64,000 nucleotides of DNA from Luteipulveratus flavus (GTDB lineage: Bacteria; Actinomycetota; Actinomycetes; Actinomycetales; Dermatophilaceae): NCBI RefSeq assembly GCF_029080175.1, contig NZ_JARFJC010000012.1; one strand, given 5' to 3'. The position numbers and the translations under genes were made by a program. Below, piece by piece: positions 46,229 through 54,101 of the stretch (position 1 is its first letter; each line of letters starts with the position of its first letter). Under the pieces are notes generated by a model. It searched no databases. It had not been told where the DNA came from and saw only the letters and a list, made by a program, of their open reading frames with translations.

Positions 46229-47320
46229 GTGCCCTGGCTCAGAGGCGGCGACAACGCGGCAACCCATCCGCTGGTGATGGCGCTCGCGACCGTTCGCGGC
46301 TCCGACGAGCGCACCACCGACGAGGTGTTCGGGTTCGTAATGCGGTGCGCGATGCAGTCGGCCGGCCACCTGACGGACTACCGGGTCGACCTGGGCACCG
46401 CGCTGCTGCTGGCGGGCAGCAAGAACCGCGCCGAGCGGGTGCTGCGGCAGGCCGTCGAGGCGGGGCTGATGACCGTCTCGGGCCGCGGCCGCGCCCGCTG
46501 CTGGCAGATCGTGGACGACCCGGAGTTCCTGCACATGCAGCGCCGCGACGAGGTCGAGCGGAACCGGAAGCGACGCGCGGACAAGGGCAACCCGAACCTG
46601 ATCGTCCCGGTCCGCGTCCGCGACGGCGACCAGTGCCGCTACTGCAGCGTCGTCGTGTACTTCGGTCAGCGGGTTGGCCCGCGCGCCGGCACCTACGACC
46701 ACCGCAACGACATCGACACCGAGCCGACGACGATCGACACGCTCGTCGTGGCGTGCTCAACCTGCAACGGCCGCCGGCTCAACGACCGCGCCGCCGACCA
46801 GCGCGTCCCTCTGCAGCCCGCGCCGCTGCACCCGTACTACTCCGCGAAGACCGCCGTGTTCCTGGCCAAGCACGGCGTCCTCGTTGAGTCCAGTCCCGAG
46901 CCGGCCAGCTCGGGACCGACGCGCGACCCGGACCCCGTCCGGACACCGCGCACGCCCACCCGCCCGCCCGCGCGACCCGGACGCCGTCCGGACACCGCGC
47001 ATGACCCCGCGCGACCTGAGGCCACCGCCTCGGACACCGCGCCGTCCACGCGACCCGGCGACCCAGCACCGGATCCCGCGCCCTCGACGACCTGGGACTC
47101 CTCCCCGCCCGACCCGCCTCCGACCTGGGCGAGCTCACCACCGCCGTCCGATCTGCAGAATTCGGCAGCTTTCGGCAGGAACGAGGTGTGCGGCCCGGGA
47201 CGGGACGGGACGGGCAGGGCAGGGGCGGGTGTCCAGCCCTCCGTCCCTGCTGCCCGTGACGCTCCTACTCCACCTGATGAACCTGCCCGACGTCGTCGTG
47301 CTCGCCGTTCGAGGAAGTGA
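46229..47320 (+). CDS. HNH-type / replisome-organiser-like protein with disordered tail
   Basis: 363 residues from GTG 46229. The N-terminal MPWLRGGDNAATHPLVMALATVRGSDERT...VFGFVMRCAMQSAGHLTDYRVD and RAERVLRQAVEAGLMTV resemble the winged-helix start of phage replication-organiser proteins. An HNH-like zinc nuclease follows: CRYCSVVVYFGQR, YDHR, CSTCNGRRLNDR. From about residue 232 the protein is Pro/Ser/Thr/Asp-rich and probably disordered, with a basic end. It may open the phage origin or cut DNA. A G-rich tract lies in the 3' end. Confidence 0.72.
   Translation: MPWLRGGDNAATHPLVMALATVRGSDERTTDEVFGFVMRCAMQSAGHLTDYRVDLGTALLLAGSKNRAERVLRQAVEAGLMTVSGRGRARCWQIVDDPEFLHMQRRDEVERNRKRRADKGNPNLIVPVRVRDGDQCRYCSVVVYFGQRVGPRAGTYDHRNDIDTEPTTIDTLVVACSTCNGRRLNDRAADQRVPLQPAPLHPYYSAKTAVFLAKHGVLVESSPEPASSGPTRDPDPVRTPRTPTRPPARPGRRPDTAHDPARPEATASDTAPSTRPGDPAPDPAPSTTWDSSPPDPPPTWASSPPPSDLQNSAAFGRNEVCGPGRDGTGRAGAGVQPSVPAARDAPTPPDEPARRRRARRSRK
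47197..47229 (+). repeat. G-quadruplex-prone G-tract
   Basis: Seven runs of three or four G separated by one or two bases (GGGACGGGACGGGACGGGC then AGGGCAGGGGCGGG) on the coding strand inside the disordered tail of the HNH gene. Such a run can fold into a G-quadruplex in RNA or displaced DNA. Confidence 0.7.
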
Positions 47321-47326
47321 TCTGTG

Positions 47327-47569
47327 ATGGCTGCTGCTGATCTGCCTGCCCGGTGCGGAACTGCTGCTGGTGCTCGCGCTCACGCCGACCGAGGTGAGGT
47401 GCTGTGCGTGCACTGCGCTCAGGCCGAGATCATCCTCGGCCTGGAGCAGGAACGGCTCGCTCCGACCGCGTCATACGAACGCGACCCGTGGCGCGAGCTG
47501 CTTGACCTGCTCGCCGGCGTCCTCGAGGAGAACGACCGCAAGACCGCCAGGCGAAGGCGCGCCGCATGA
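47327..47569 (+). CDS. Small phage protein with Cys pairs
   Basis: 80 residues. Two Cys pairs (LPARC and CVHCAQAEIILGLEQERL) suggest zinc binding; the C-terminus is a charged helix. ATG 47327 is preferred over GTG 47324. ATGA overlap with the next gene. Not recognised. Confidence 0.6.
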   Translation: MAAADLPARCGTAAGARAHADRGEVLCVHCAQAEIILGLEQERLAPTASYERDPWRELLDLLAGVLEENDRKTARRRRAA

Positions 47570-48147
47570 CTCACGCCCGCTCGCTGTCGCTGGTCGCGTC
47601 GCCCGTCGCTGTCGACGTCGCTCGCCTCGCGGCCCGTCGCGGTGTCGTGCCGTCCGAGCTGCGTCCGCGCGCGGCCGCCGGCCCCCAGGTGCGGGCCGAG
47701 CTGGTCGAGGCGTCGGGCTCGAACTTGGACGCGACCGAGTGGCGTCAGGTCGCGCAGCTGCTGTCGAAGCATCTGGAGAAGGCCGCGCGTACCGGCCTCG
47801 GCTCGCCCGGGTCATGCCAGGCGTGCGGTCAGTCGGTGCGGTGGGTCGAGACGCAGAACGCCCGGCACATGCCGATCGACCCGCTGCCGCACCCGCGGGG
47901 CAACGTCACGCTGCGCCGGCAGGGCCAGGGCGTCGTCGCGGTCGTGCACGGACTCCAGCAGCTGCCGCTGCCCGACGAGGCGTACCGGCCGCACCGGGCG
48001 ACGTGCCCGCGTGAGGTGGGGACGCGCCCGCGGCCCAACCACCCGACCTGCCGCGTCTGCGGTGAACCGATGGACACCCGCCGGCACGACGCCGGCGAGA
48101 CGACCCACCCGTGCTGTGACCCACGACCGGAGGCCGCCCGCCCATGA
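47566..48147 (+). CDS. Zinc-finger-like phage protein
   Basis: 193 residues. Cysteines occur as CQACG and CRVCGEPM with later His and CC residues, in line with a zinc ribbon. ATEWRQVAQLLSKHLEKAAR is a helix just before. No family recognised; DNA binding is likely but inferred. ATGA overlaps at both ends. Confidence 0.6.
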   Translation: MTHARSLSLVASPVAVDVARLAARRGVVPSELRPRAAAGPQVRAELVEASGSNLDATEWRQVAQLLSKHLEKAARTGLGSPGSCQACGQSVRWVETQNARHMPIDPLPHPRGNVTLRRQGQGVVAVVHGLQQLPLPDEAYRPHRATCPREVGTRPRPNHPTCRVCGEPMDTRRHDAGETTHPCCDPRPEAARP

Positions 48148-49271
48148 CTGCCGAGCCGATCACGTTCCAGCTTCGTACGACGCTGGAGGACATCGTGCGC
48201 GAGCTGCTCGACTCCTACCGCAACGACGAGGACCTGCCCGGCGAGCACATCGCCGTGGAGCAGCTCCATGCAGACGCGCGCCGGCCATTGCTGGCCCGGC
48301 TCAGCGAGCTCGCCGAACCGTCACGACAGCTGCTCAAGGAGAAGGATTCCCCGACCCGGTCCAAGAACCGCGCCGGCTCGCCCGCACCGTGGTCGGCGCC
48401 GGCCGCCGAGCTCCTCGACGAGATCCTGAACGGCGCCCTGGACTACAACCGCAGCGCTCGCAGGCTGATGGGCTGGCCCGACCTCGAGATCACGGTGCCG
48501 GCGTTCACCGAGCCTGCGCGAATCGTGCCGGCGGTGTGGGGGCCGCGGCCGGCGGGCGGCGTCGGGCCGAGGCAGCTGCTCCGTCCGGAGCGTGTCACGG
48601 CGCCTGCGGTGAACCATCAGCCGCGGCAGGTACCGGCCACCATGGTGTCGATCGAGACGGCCGGCCGGGTCGCGCTGCGTGGTCTGCCGGGGCTGGTGCG
48701 TGCGCTGCGCGACAACGCCCCGGGTCGCCGTCTCGGCGAGACGGACCTGGCCGACGGCCGACTGGGCCAGGGCTGGATCGAGGAGGCCGTCCGGTCGTGG
48801 CACCGACGCGCGCTCGAGCTCACCGGGCACGAGGTGCGGTGGGAGCGGCTGCCATCCGTGCCGAACCCTGACCACTGGAGCAGCCAGCCCGCCCCGCTCG
48901 TCGAGGAGGCCCGCTGGTGTGGGCCGTGCTGCGCCCTTGAGGACTGTGACCACGAGTCGTGCGACCGGATGCGCCATGTGTTCCGGCGCATCGTCCGGCG
49001 CCGGTGGATCCGCCGACGCCGGTTCAATGGCCCGGCCTGCGACCGGTGCGACCACGAGTCGTGCTTCCGACTGGCGCAGCGTCGCAGCGCCTGGCTGCCC
49101 TGGTACTGCCCGCGCTGCAGGGCCGACTCGCTGCGCCGCGACCCGGTGGCTGACCTGGTGCACTGCATGCGTCCGTCGTGCACGGACGACGCCGGCCGTC
49201 CGTCGACGTGGTCCGCGGTCACGTTCGAGCCGAGCGCGGCCGACCCGTGGGCCGACGAGGTGTCGGCATGA
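48144..49271 (+). CDS. Cysteine-rich phage protein of unknown function
   Basis: 375 residues. The N-terminal half is helical (TTLEDIVRELLDSYRNDEDL; ARRPLLARLSELAEPSRQLL). The C-terminal third is rich in Cys and His in repeated CxxCxxxxCDHESC-type blocks (WCGPCCALEDCDHESC, CDRCDHESC, WYCPRCRADS), implying two or three structural zinc sites. The two CDHESC blocks look like an internal repeat about 39 residues apart. Role unknown. Confidence 0.62.
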   Translation: MTAEPITFQLRTTLEDIVRELLDSYRNDEDLPGEHIAVEQLHADARRPLLARLSELAEPSRQLLKEKDSPTRSKNRAGSPAPWSAPAAELLDEILNGALDYNRSARRLMGWPDLEITVPAFTEPARIVPAVWGPRPAGGVGPRQLLRPERVTAPAVNHQPRQVPATMVSIETAGRVALRGLPGLVRALRDNAPGRRLGETDLADGRLGQGWIEEAVRSWHRRALELTGHEVRWERLPSVPNPDHWSSQPAPLVEEARWCGPCCALEDCDHESCDRMRHVFRRIVRRRWIRRRRFNGPACDRCDHESCFRLAQRRSAWLPWYCPRCRADSLRRDPVADLVHCMRPSCTDDAGRPSTWSAVTFEPSAADPWADEVSA

Positions 49272-49483
49272 CCGACCGCCCGCAGATCAGCACGAAGGAC
49301 GCGGCCGCGCTGGTCGACGTCAACGAACGCGGCTTCCAGACCTGGGCGAAGCGCCGAGGGATCGAGCCGGTCCGTCGGATCCGCCTGGGCCGTACGACGT
49401 ACGCCCTGTGGGACGCCGACGAGGTCCTCGCCGGCACCAGCAAGACGCCACGACCGTGGAGGAGGCAGGAGACCGATGCCTGA
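49268..49483 (+). CDS. Small HTH phage protein
   Basis: 71 residues. STKDAAALVDVNERGFQTWAKRRGIEPVRRIRLGRTTYALWDADEVLA matches the excisionase/MerR-like winged HTH layout. ATGA overlap upstream. A regulator of late genes is possible but unproven. Confidence 0.68.
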   Translation: MTDRPQISTKDAAALVDVNERGFQTWAKRRGIEPVRRIRLGRTTYALWDADEVLAGTSKTPRPWRRQETDA

Positions 49484-49841
49484 CCAGTGCGTGTACATGC
49501 GCGCCGCGTATCCGGACCTGACGCGGGAGGACACGTGCGCTCAGCACCGGCACACCCCGGTGGTGTTCGCGCTCGCGCGCGCGTTCGCCGAGGTGTTCTT
49601 CGACGCCCATGCGAGCGACGAGCAAGTGGCGTTATTCCTCGACGACGCCGATGCCGTAGTCGACGACTTCGACCCGCCGCCGTCGGCGTGGGACGTGCGT
49701 CAGGTCCAGACCGACGAGCTCGGCGTGGCGATCGGCCTGACCATCAACGACCGCGAGTACGTCCTGCCCGAGACCGAGCAAGAGCCCGAGGTTCCCGTGG
49801 CGCTATCGACCTGGCGCGAGTGGCACCGCGAGAACGACTGA
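49476..49841 (+). CDS. Acidic phage protein of unknown function
   Basis: 121 residues, acidic (HASDEQVALFLDDADAVVDDFDPPP). The N-terminus has CVYM and CAQHRH. Starts inside the end of the HTH gene. Not recognised. Confidence 0.6.
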   Translation: MPDQCVYMRAAYPDLTREDTCAQHRHTPVVFALARAFAEVFFDAHASDEQVALFLDDADAVVDDFDPPPSAWDVRQVQTDELGVAIGLTINDREYVLPETEQEPEVPVALSTWREWHREND

Positions 49842-49892
49842 CCCGAACCCCACCAACAGCACACACCAACCCAGCACGAGGAGCGAGCTGCC

Positions 49893-50213
49893 ATGGCTGA
49901 TCCGACAGATCTGACCCGCCGGAGCGACGGCATCGACCTCGACGTAGAGATCAACGGCGAGTACACCGAGCAGGGCTGGCGCCCGTGTGGCCATCCCAGC
50001 CATGCCCGGTCCCACGGACGTAACGACCCCGGCGTCCACCACGTCACCGTCGCCGAGCTGCTGCCGTGCGGCCATGAGGCTTACCCGGTGGATCTGTGGA
50101 TCTGCACCTCCGGGTGGTTCCTCCTCGGCCGCAACGGCTGCATGTGCGTCGAGTGCGGACGGGTGTACGAGCGGGATGACGTGTACCGCAGCGTCGACGA
50201 CGCGCCGCAGTAG
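49893..50213 (+). CDS. Zinc-binding-like phage protein of unknown function
   Basis: 106 residues. Cys/His sets (CGHPSHARSHG; LLPCGHEAY; CMCVECGRVY) suggest a zinc ribbon. CACGAGGAGCGAGCTGCC gives a ribosome site just before the ATG. It closes the early/middle gene set; a hairpin follows. Confidence 0.62.
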   Translation: MADPTDLTRRSDGIDLDVEINGEYTEQGWRPCGHPSHARSHGRNDPGVHHVTVAELLPCGHEAYPVDLWICTSGWFLLGRNGCMCVECGRVYERDDVYRSVDDAPQ

Positions 50214-50276
50214 GCCGCTGTCCCGTGACGGGTGTGACGTCTGGGATAGAGTGAACGACGGCGGACGAACTATGTC

Positions 50277-50315
50277 CCGAGAGCCCCGGAGCCGGTCACG
50301 GCACGGGGCTCTCGG
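50277..50315 (+). terminator. 12-bp hairpin between early and late genes
   Basis: CCGAGAGCCCCG (50277-50288) pairs perfectly with CGGGGCTCTCGG (50304-50315) over a 15-base loop, in the 141-base gap after the early genes. Likely terminator separating the early operon from the HNH-terminase genes; GATAGAGT at about 50246 is a weak -10 candidate for a late promoter. Confidence 0.6.
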
Positions 50316-50354
50316 CGTTCGGCCCGGCGCCCTTCGGCTGGAGGTGGGGACGAT

Positions 50355-50558
50355 GTGAGCGCGCTACCTGCTGCACCACACGGCAGTCATCGGGCAGTGC
50401 TGCACGCCACGGTGATCGAGACGTCGGTGTGGTGCCCGGTCTGTCTGCTGCCGTCGGTCGTCCGGTTCAACCTCCACGCGCTGTGCGTGCACGGCGTGCG
50501 GTTCATCGGCACCGGCACGCGATGCACCGAGCACGAGGCGGACGGGAGGTCGTCATGA
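50355..50558 (+). CDS. Small phage protein with Cys pair
   Basis: 67 residues from GTG 50355. CPVCLLPSVVRFNLHALCVHGVRF contains a CxxC pair and later Cys/His. GGAGGTGGGGACGAT supplies the ribosome site. Not recognised. Confidence 0.55.
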   Translation: MSALPAAPHGSHRAVLHATVIETSVWCPVCLLPSVVRFNLHALCVHGVRFIGTGTRCTEHEADGRSS

Positions 50559-50770
50559 TCGCCCGTCTGCCTCGACTCGACGGTGTCGAGCACGAGCCCG
50601 ACTGCGCTGACCAGGCCAAGCCGCTGCGCGTCGTCGCCTCGGGCTCGGACCGCAACGGCGAGACCAGCGTCGAGAGATCGTGGCTCCGTCTCTCGTGCTC
50701 GTCGTGCTCGCTCGACGTCGAGATCGAGAGCAGCGTCGAGCTGAACAGGAGTGACCGTGCGAGACCGTGA
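50555..50770 (+). CDS. Small phage protein of unknown function
   Basis: 71 residues from ATG 50555 overlapping the previous stop. SWLRLSCSSCSLDVEIESSVEL has a CxxC pair. Overlaps the following HNH gene by 20 bases. Not recognised. Confidence 0.55.
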   Translation: MIARLPRLDGVEHEPDCADQAKPLRVVASGSDRNGETSVERSWLRLSCSSCSLDVEIESSVELNRSDRARP

Positions 50771-51185
50771 GCGGCAGCGCGCCTACAGCCGACGGTCGAT
50801 GAGGCGAGTCGCGGCCCGCTACGCGGTGTCGAACGGACGGTTGGCCAGTGGACCGGCACGCGGCGCGGCCTTTATCGACCGCCTCATGTCTCGGTTCGTG
50901 ATGCGCGCGGATGGGTGCTGGGAGTGGACCGGCACGCTCACGCAGGGCGGCTATGGGCAGATCAGCCGCGAAGGGCGAAACGTCTTGGCCCATCGAGCGA
51001 TGTGGGAACACGCTCACGGCGTACTACCACCGGGCGTCGAGCTCGATCATCGGTGCCATGACGCCGCGACATGCGCGAGCCCAGTCTGTATGCACCGCCG
51101 TTGCGTCAACCCCAGCCATCTCGAACCGATCGACGTGCTCACTCACCGGCAGCGCACCGCAACCGCCAGAAAATTAGCGCGCTGA
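50751..51185 (+). CDS. HNH endonuclease 1
   Basis: 144 residues of the HNH_3 type. CWEWTGTLTQGGYGQI, LAHRAMWEHAHGVLPPGVELDHRCHD and CVNPSHLEPI show the conserved His-Asn-His frame, with Cys residues for structural zinc. The start is GTG 50751, with GTG 50757 close by. It is the first of three HNH genes just before the terminase. In many phages an HNH protein assists terminase in cos cleavage. Confidence 0.85.
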   Translation: MTVRDRERQRAYSRRSMRRVAARYAVSNGRLASGPARGAAFIDRLMSRFVMRADGCWEWTGTLTQGGYGQISREGRNVLAHRAMWEHAHGVLPPGVELDHRCHDAATCASPVCMHRRCVNPSHLEPIDVLTHRQRTATARKLAR

Positions 51186-51276
51186 CGAGTCTTCTTGACC
51201 CCGGCTCTCCCGTGATATCTGCCCGATAGCGCGAACAATTTCGGGATCGACGCACAACCGGGTGGAGGTGGTCGTC

Positions 51277-51750
51277 GTGACCGTCCGGAGCTGCCCCGGC
51301 TGTGGCCTGGTCGAGCTAGGCCGGTACCAGCACCGCTGCGACGAGTGTCGGCTCGCCCGGCAGCGCGCTGCGTGGCGGCGCAAGTACAAGCCGGTCAGGT
51401 CGCGCAAGCAGCACATCGTCAGCGCGCCCGGCTCGAGCGACTTGCAGCGGTTCATGGACAAGGTGCGCGTCCCGTCCGGACGCGGCTGCTGGCTGTGGCT
51501 CGGCGCGCTGAGCATGGGCCAGTCCGGGTACGGCCAGTTCCGCACCCGGACCGGAGCTCACATGGCGCACCGGTGGCTGTGGGAGCGCCAGCACGGCGCG
51601 GTACCGGATGGCCTACAGCTCGATCACCTGTGCCGGGTCACGCGGTGCGTGAACCCTGAGCACCTCGAACCTGTGACGCCGGCGGAGAACGACCGCCGCG
51701 CTCGCGCGAAGGCAAGGAGTCATGATGGCCAGGTCGTCGTACGGGTCTGA
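51277..51750 (+). CDS. HNH endonuclease 2
   Basis: 157 residues from GTG 51277, which has GGAGGTGG upstream; GTG 51262 is a weaker alternative. A zinc knuckle (CPGCGLVE, CDECRLARQ) precedes the HNH_3 domain (CWLWLGALSMGQSGYGQF, AHRWLWERQHGAVPDGLQLDHLC, CVNPEHLEPV). It is clearly related to HNH 1 and may have arisen by duplication or homing. Confidence 0.85.
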   Translation: MTVRSCPGCGLVELGRYQHRCDECRLARQRAAWRRKYKPVRSRKQHIVSAPGSSDLQRFMDKVRVPSGRGCWLWLGALSMGQSGYGQFRTRTGAHMAHRWLWERQHGAVPDGLQLDHLCRVTRCVNPEHLEPVTPAENDRRARAKARSHDGQVVVRV

Positions 51751-51979
51751 GCACCAGCGGCGCCGTCGCGCGCTCGAGCCGGCCGCGTACGGCACCGCGT
51801 GCGCGCTGTGCGGCGGCCCGATGCTGCGCGGGCAGTCGCTGGACCTGGACCACCCCGTGCCGTTGGCGGAAGATCCGGCCGGCCGCGGTGAGCGGATGGT
51901 TCACTCGACGTGCAACCGGTCCTCCGGCGGCGCTCTCGGTAACCGACGTCGGCGCTTGTCGCCATCGAGGGCGTGGTGA
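51722..51979 (+). CDS. HNH endonuclease 3 (small)
   Basis: 85 residues. CALCGGPM, LDLDHPVPLAED and HSTCNRSSGGALGN form a compact HNH motif of a type usually next to terminase genes. ATG 51722 overlaps HNH 2 by 29 bases. This is the best candidate for the packaging HNH partner because it directly precedes the terminase genes. Confidence 0.82.
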   Translation: MMARSSYGSEHQRRRRALEPAAYGTACALCGGPMLRGQSLDLDHPVPLAEDPAGRGERMVHSTCNRSSGGALGNRRRRLSPSRAW

Positions 51980-52530
51980 CTCGGCCGAAGGAGCCGGTCG
52001 AGCGCCCGCAGCGGCAGCCACGGAAGACCTCGCGCCACCGGTCGGTGACGAAGGCGAAGGTCGCTGCCGATCTCGCGGCTGAGAAGACCGCGAAGCCGGC
52101 GCGCCGCCCGGCGAAGAAGGCGACCGCGCCCGCACGGAAGACCGCAGCGGCGAAGAAGAAGGCGGAGACGCCGTCCGAGGCTCCTGCGGTCCAGCCGCCG
52201 GCGAAGAAGGCGACCGCGCCGCGACGTCGGCGCCCATCGACGCCGACCACGGTGGCGTACGCGGTCCGTAAGGAGCTGCAGAAGGCAGATCTGATCGAGG
52301 CTGCGCTCGCCGCGTCGGCGTACGCGCTCGCGAAGCACCTCGACTCCGCCGAGACTGCGTCCGGCGCAGCCGCGGCCGCTCGAGAGCTGCGGATGACGCT
52401 GATGGCGGCGCAGTCGGTGGTGCGACCCTCAGGAGTGCACTCCCCGCCAGAGGGTGAGGATCCGGCGGATCCGGACAAGGTCGACGGCAACGTGACCTGG
52501 CTCGCTGACCTACGTGGTGGCCGATCGTGA
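51976..52530 (+). CDS. Terminase small subunit-like protein with histone-H1-like N-terminus
   Basis: 184 residues from GTG 51976 (GTGA overlap; GTG 51973 also possible). Residues about 20-90 are Lys/Ala/Pro-rich with repeats of PAKKATAP, like histone H1 tails. The C-terminal half (VAYAVRKELQKADLIEAALAASAYALAKHLDSA; AAARELRMTLMAAQSVV) is helical and could contact the large subunit. Placed directly before the large terminase, hence the call; sequence motifs alone would not prove it. Confidence 0.65.
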   Translation: MTRPKEPVERPQRQPRKTSRHRSVTKAKVAADLAAEKTAKPARRPAKKATAPARKTAAAKKKAETPSEAPAVQPPAKKATAPRRRRPSTPTTVAYAVRKELQKADLIEAALAASAYALAKHLDSAETASGAAAAARELRMTLMAAQSVVRPSGVHSPPEGEDPADPDKVDGNVTWLADLRGGRS

Positions 52531-54086
52531 GCGAGCTGCTGACGGGGTCGCAGACCCCGACTCACCGGCACGTGCAGGCGTCGGTGGGTAGCCGCGGCGA
52601 GAAGGCGGTGCATCTGGCGCTGGGCTGCGGGATTGAGCTCGACCCGTGGCAGCGGTCGTTCCTCGTCGACGCGCTCGCGGTGACCGATGATGGGGCGTGG
52701 GCGGCGGCATCGGTCGGTCTGGTCGTGTCCCGTCAGAACGGCAAGTCGGTCGCGCTCGAGGTGATGGCGCTGGCGGGGCTGTTCCTGTTCGACGAGCAGA
52801 TGGTCGTCTACACCGCCCACAAGGGCGAGACGGTCATGAACGCGTTCGGCCGGCTGGTCAAGATCGTGCAGCGGGTGCCTGCGCTGAAGCGTGAGCTCGC
52901 GCCAGGCCGAAAGAACGGGATCACCTGGACCAACGGCAAGGAGCAGATCGAGCTGCGTAGCGGCGCGGTGCTGAAGTTCCGCACCCGTACCGCCGACGGC
53001 GGCCGCGGACTGTCCGGTGACCGGGTGATCCTGGATGAGGCGCAGGACCTGCGCCAGGACCACATCGCGGCGCTGCTGCCGGTGCAGCTGGCGAAGCAGA
53101 ACCCGCAGACGGTGTACGCCGGCTCAGCCGGCGACTCCGAGGCGGACGTGCTGGGCGGGATCGTGCACGACGCTGAGCGCAAGGTGCCGGACCTGTGCTT
53201 CCTCGGCTGGTCCGCTCCGGATGACGTCGACCCGGACGATCGGACCTGGTGGGCTCGCGTCAACCCTGGGTATGGCACCCGCATCCCTCCTCGGAACATC
53301 GCCACGCTGCGGTCTCGGCTCGCGCTGGAGAAGTTCTTGCGGGAGTGCATGGGCGTCGGTGACTACCCGCGCCCGGACGGTGAGGACTGGGTCATCCCGC
53401 GCGCGACGTGGCGCGCGGGCGACGACGACCACTCCGCCCCGGTCGGTCCGGTGTGCTTGGCCGTGGACGCGAAGCCGGACGGGTCGAAGGCCTCCCTAGC
53501 GCTCGCCGGGTACCGCTCCGACGGCGGGATCCACGTGGAGATCGTGCAGAACGACCCCGGCCTGGGCTGGATCTCCGCGCGGGTGCGTGAGGTGATGTCC
53601 CGCAACGAGGTGATGGACGGCGTCGTGTGGGACGCGAAGGGCCCGTTGTCGCACCTGCGTAACGACTTCGAGGGTCACCAGGTGCCGTTGCTGCCAATGA
53701 CTCCCGACGACCTGGCTATGGCGTGCGCGCACTTCTACGAGGCCGCGCTGCTCAACCCAGCCGACGACACGGAAGGGACTGAGTCCGCCGGTGTCGAAGA
53801 TCTGCCGCCGGGTGTGCTGACCGGCCGCCGGCTTCGGCACCGCGAGGAGCCAGCGCTGACGTCGGCGCTCGCGTCTGTCTCGACTCGCAAGCTGCTGGAC
53901 CGGTGGATGTGGCGCCGGCAGGGCAAGGCTGACGTCTCTCCGGTCGTCGCGGCGACCTTCGCGGTCTACGGGCTGCAGATGCACGGTCACTCTCCGGCGC
54001 CTCCCCCGCCGCCGGTCAGCGCTTCTGAAAGCCGCCCGCGCGGCGACGGCGCCGCCGGTCCGGACGTTCGCAGCATGGGTTTCTGA
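52527..54086 (+). CDS. Terminase large subunit
   Basis: ATP-driven DNA packaging motor with nuclease domain. The 519-residue protein has an unusual Walker A SRQNGKS (68-74), Walker B RVILDEAQD (Asp170, Glu171) and the coupling region GRGLSGD. The nuclease domain contains VCLAVDAKPDGSKASLAL with the first metal aspartate and VVWDAKGPLSHL with a second. The Pro-rich C-terminus is short. GTGA overlap with the small subunit. Confidence 0.93.
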   Translation: MSELLTGSQTPTHRHVQASVGSRGEKAVHLALGCGIELDPWQRSFLVDALAVTDDGAWAAASVGLVVSRQNGKSVALEVMALAGLFLFDEQMVVYTAHKGETVMNAFGRLVKIVQRVPALKRELAPGRKNGITWTNGKEQIELRSGAVLKFRTRTADGGRGLSGDRVILDEAQDLRQDHIAALLPVQLAKQNPQTVYAGSAGDSEADVLGGIVHDAERKVPDLCFLGWSAPDDVDPDDRTWWARVNPGYGTRIPPRNIATLRSRLALEKFLRECMGVGDYPRPDGEDWVIPRATWRAGDDDHSAPVGPVCLAVDAKPDGSKASLALAGYRSDGGIHVEIVQNDPGLGWISARVREVMSRNEVMDGVVWDAKGPLSHLRNDFEGHQVPLLPMTPDDLAMACAHFYEAALLNPADDTEGTESAGVEDLPPGVLTGRRLRHREEPALTSALASVSTRKLLDRWMWRRQGKADVSPVVAATFAVYGLQMHGHSPAPPPPPVSASESRPRGDGAAGPDVRSMGF

Positions 54087-54101
54087 TGAGGAGAGGCTGA
54101 C

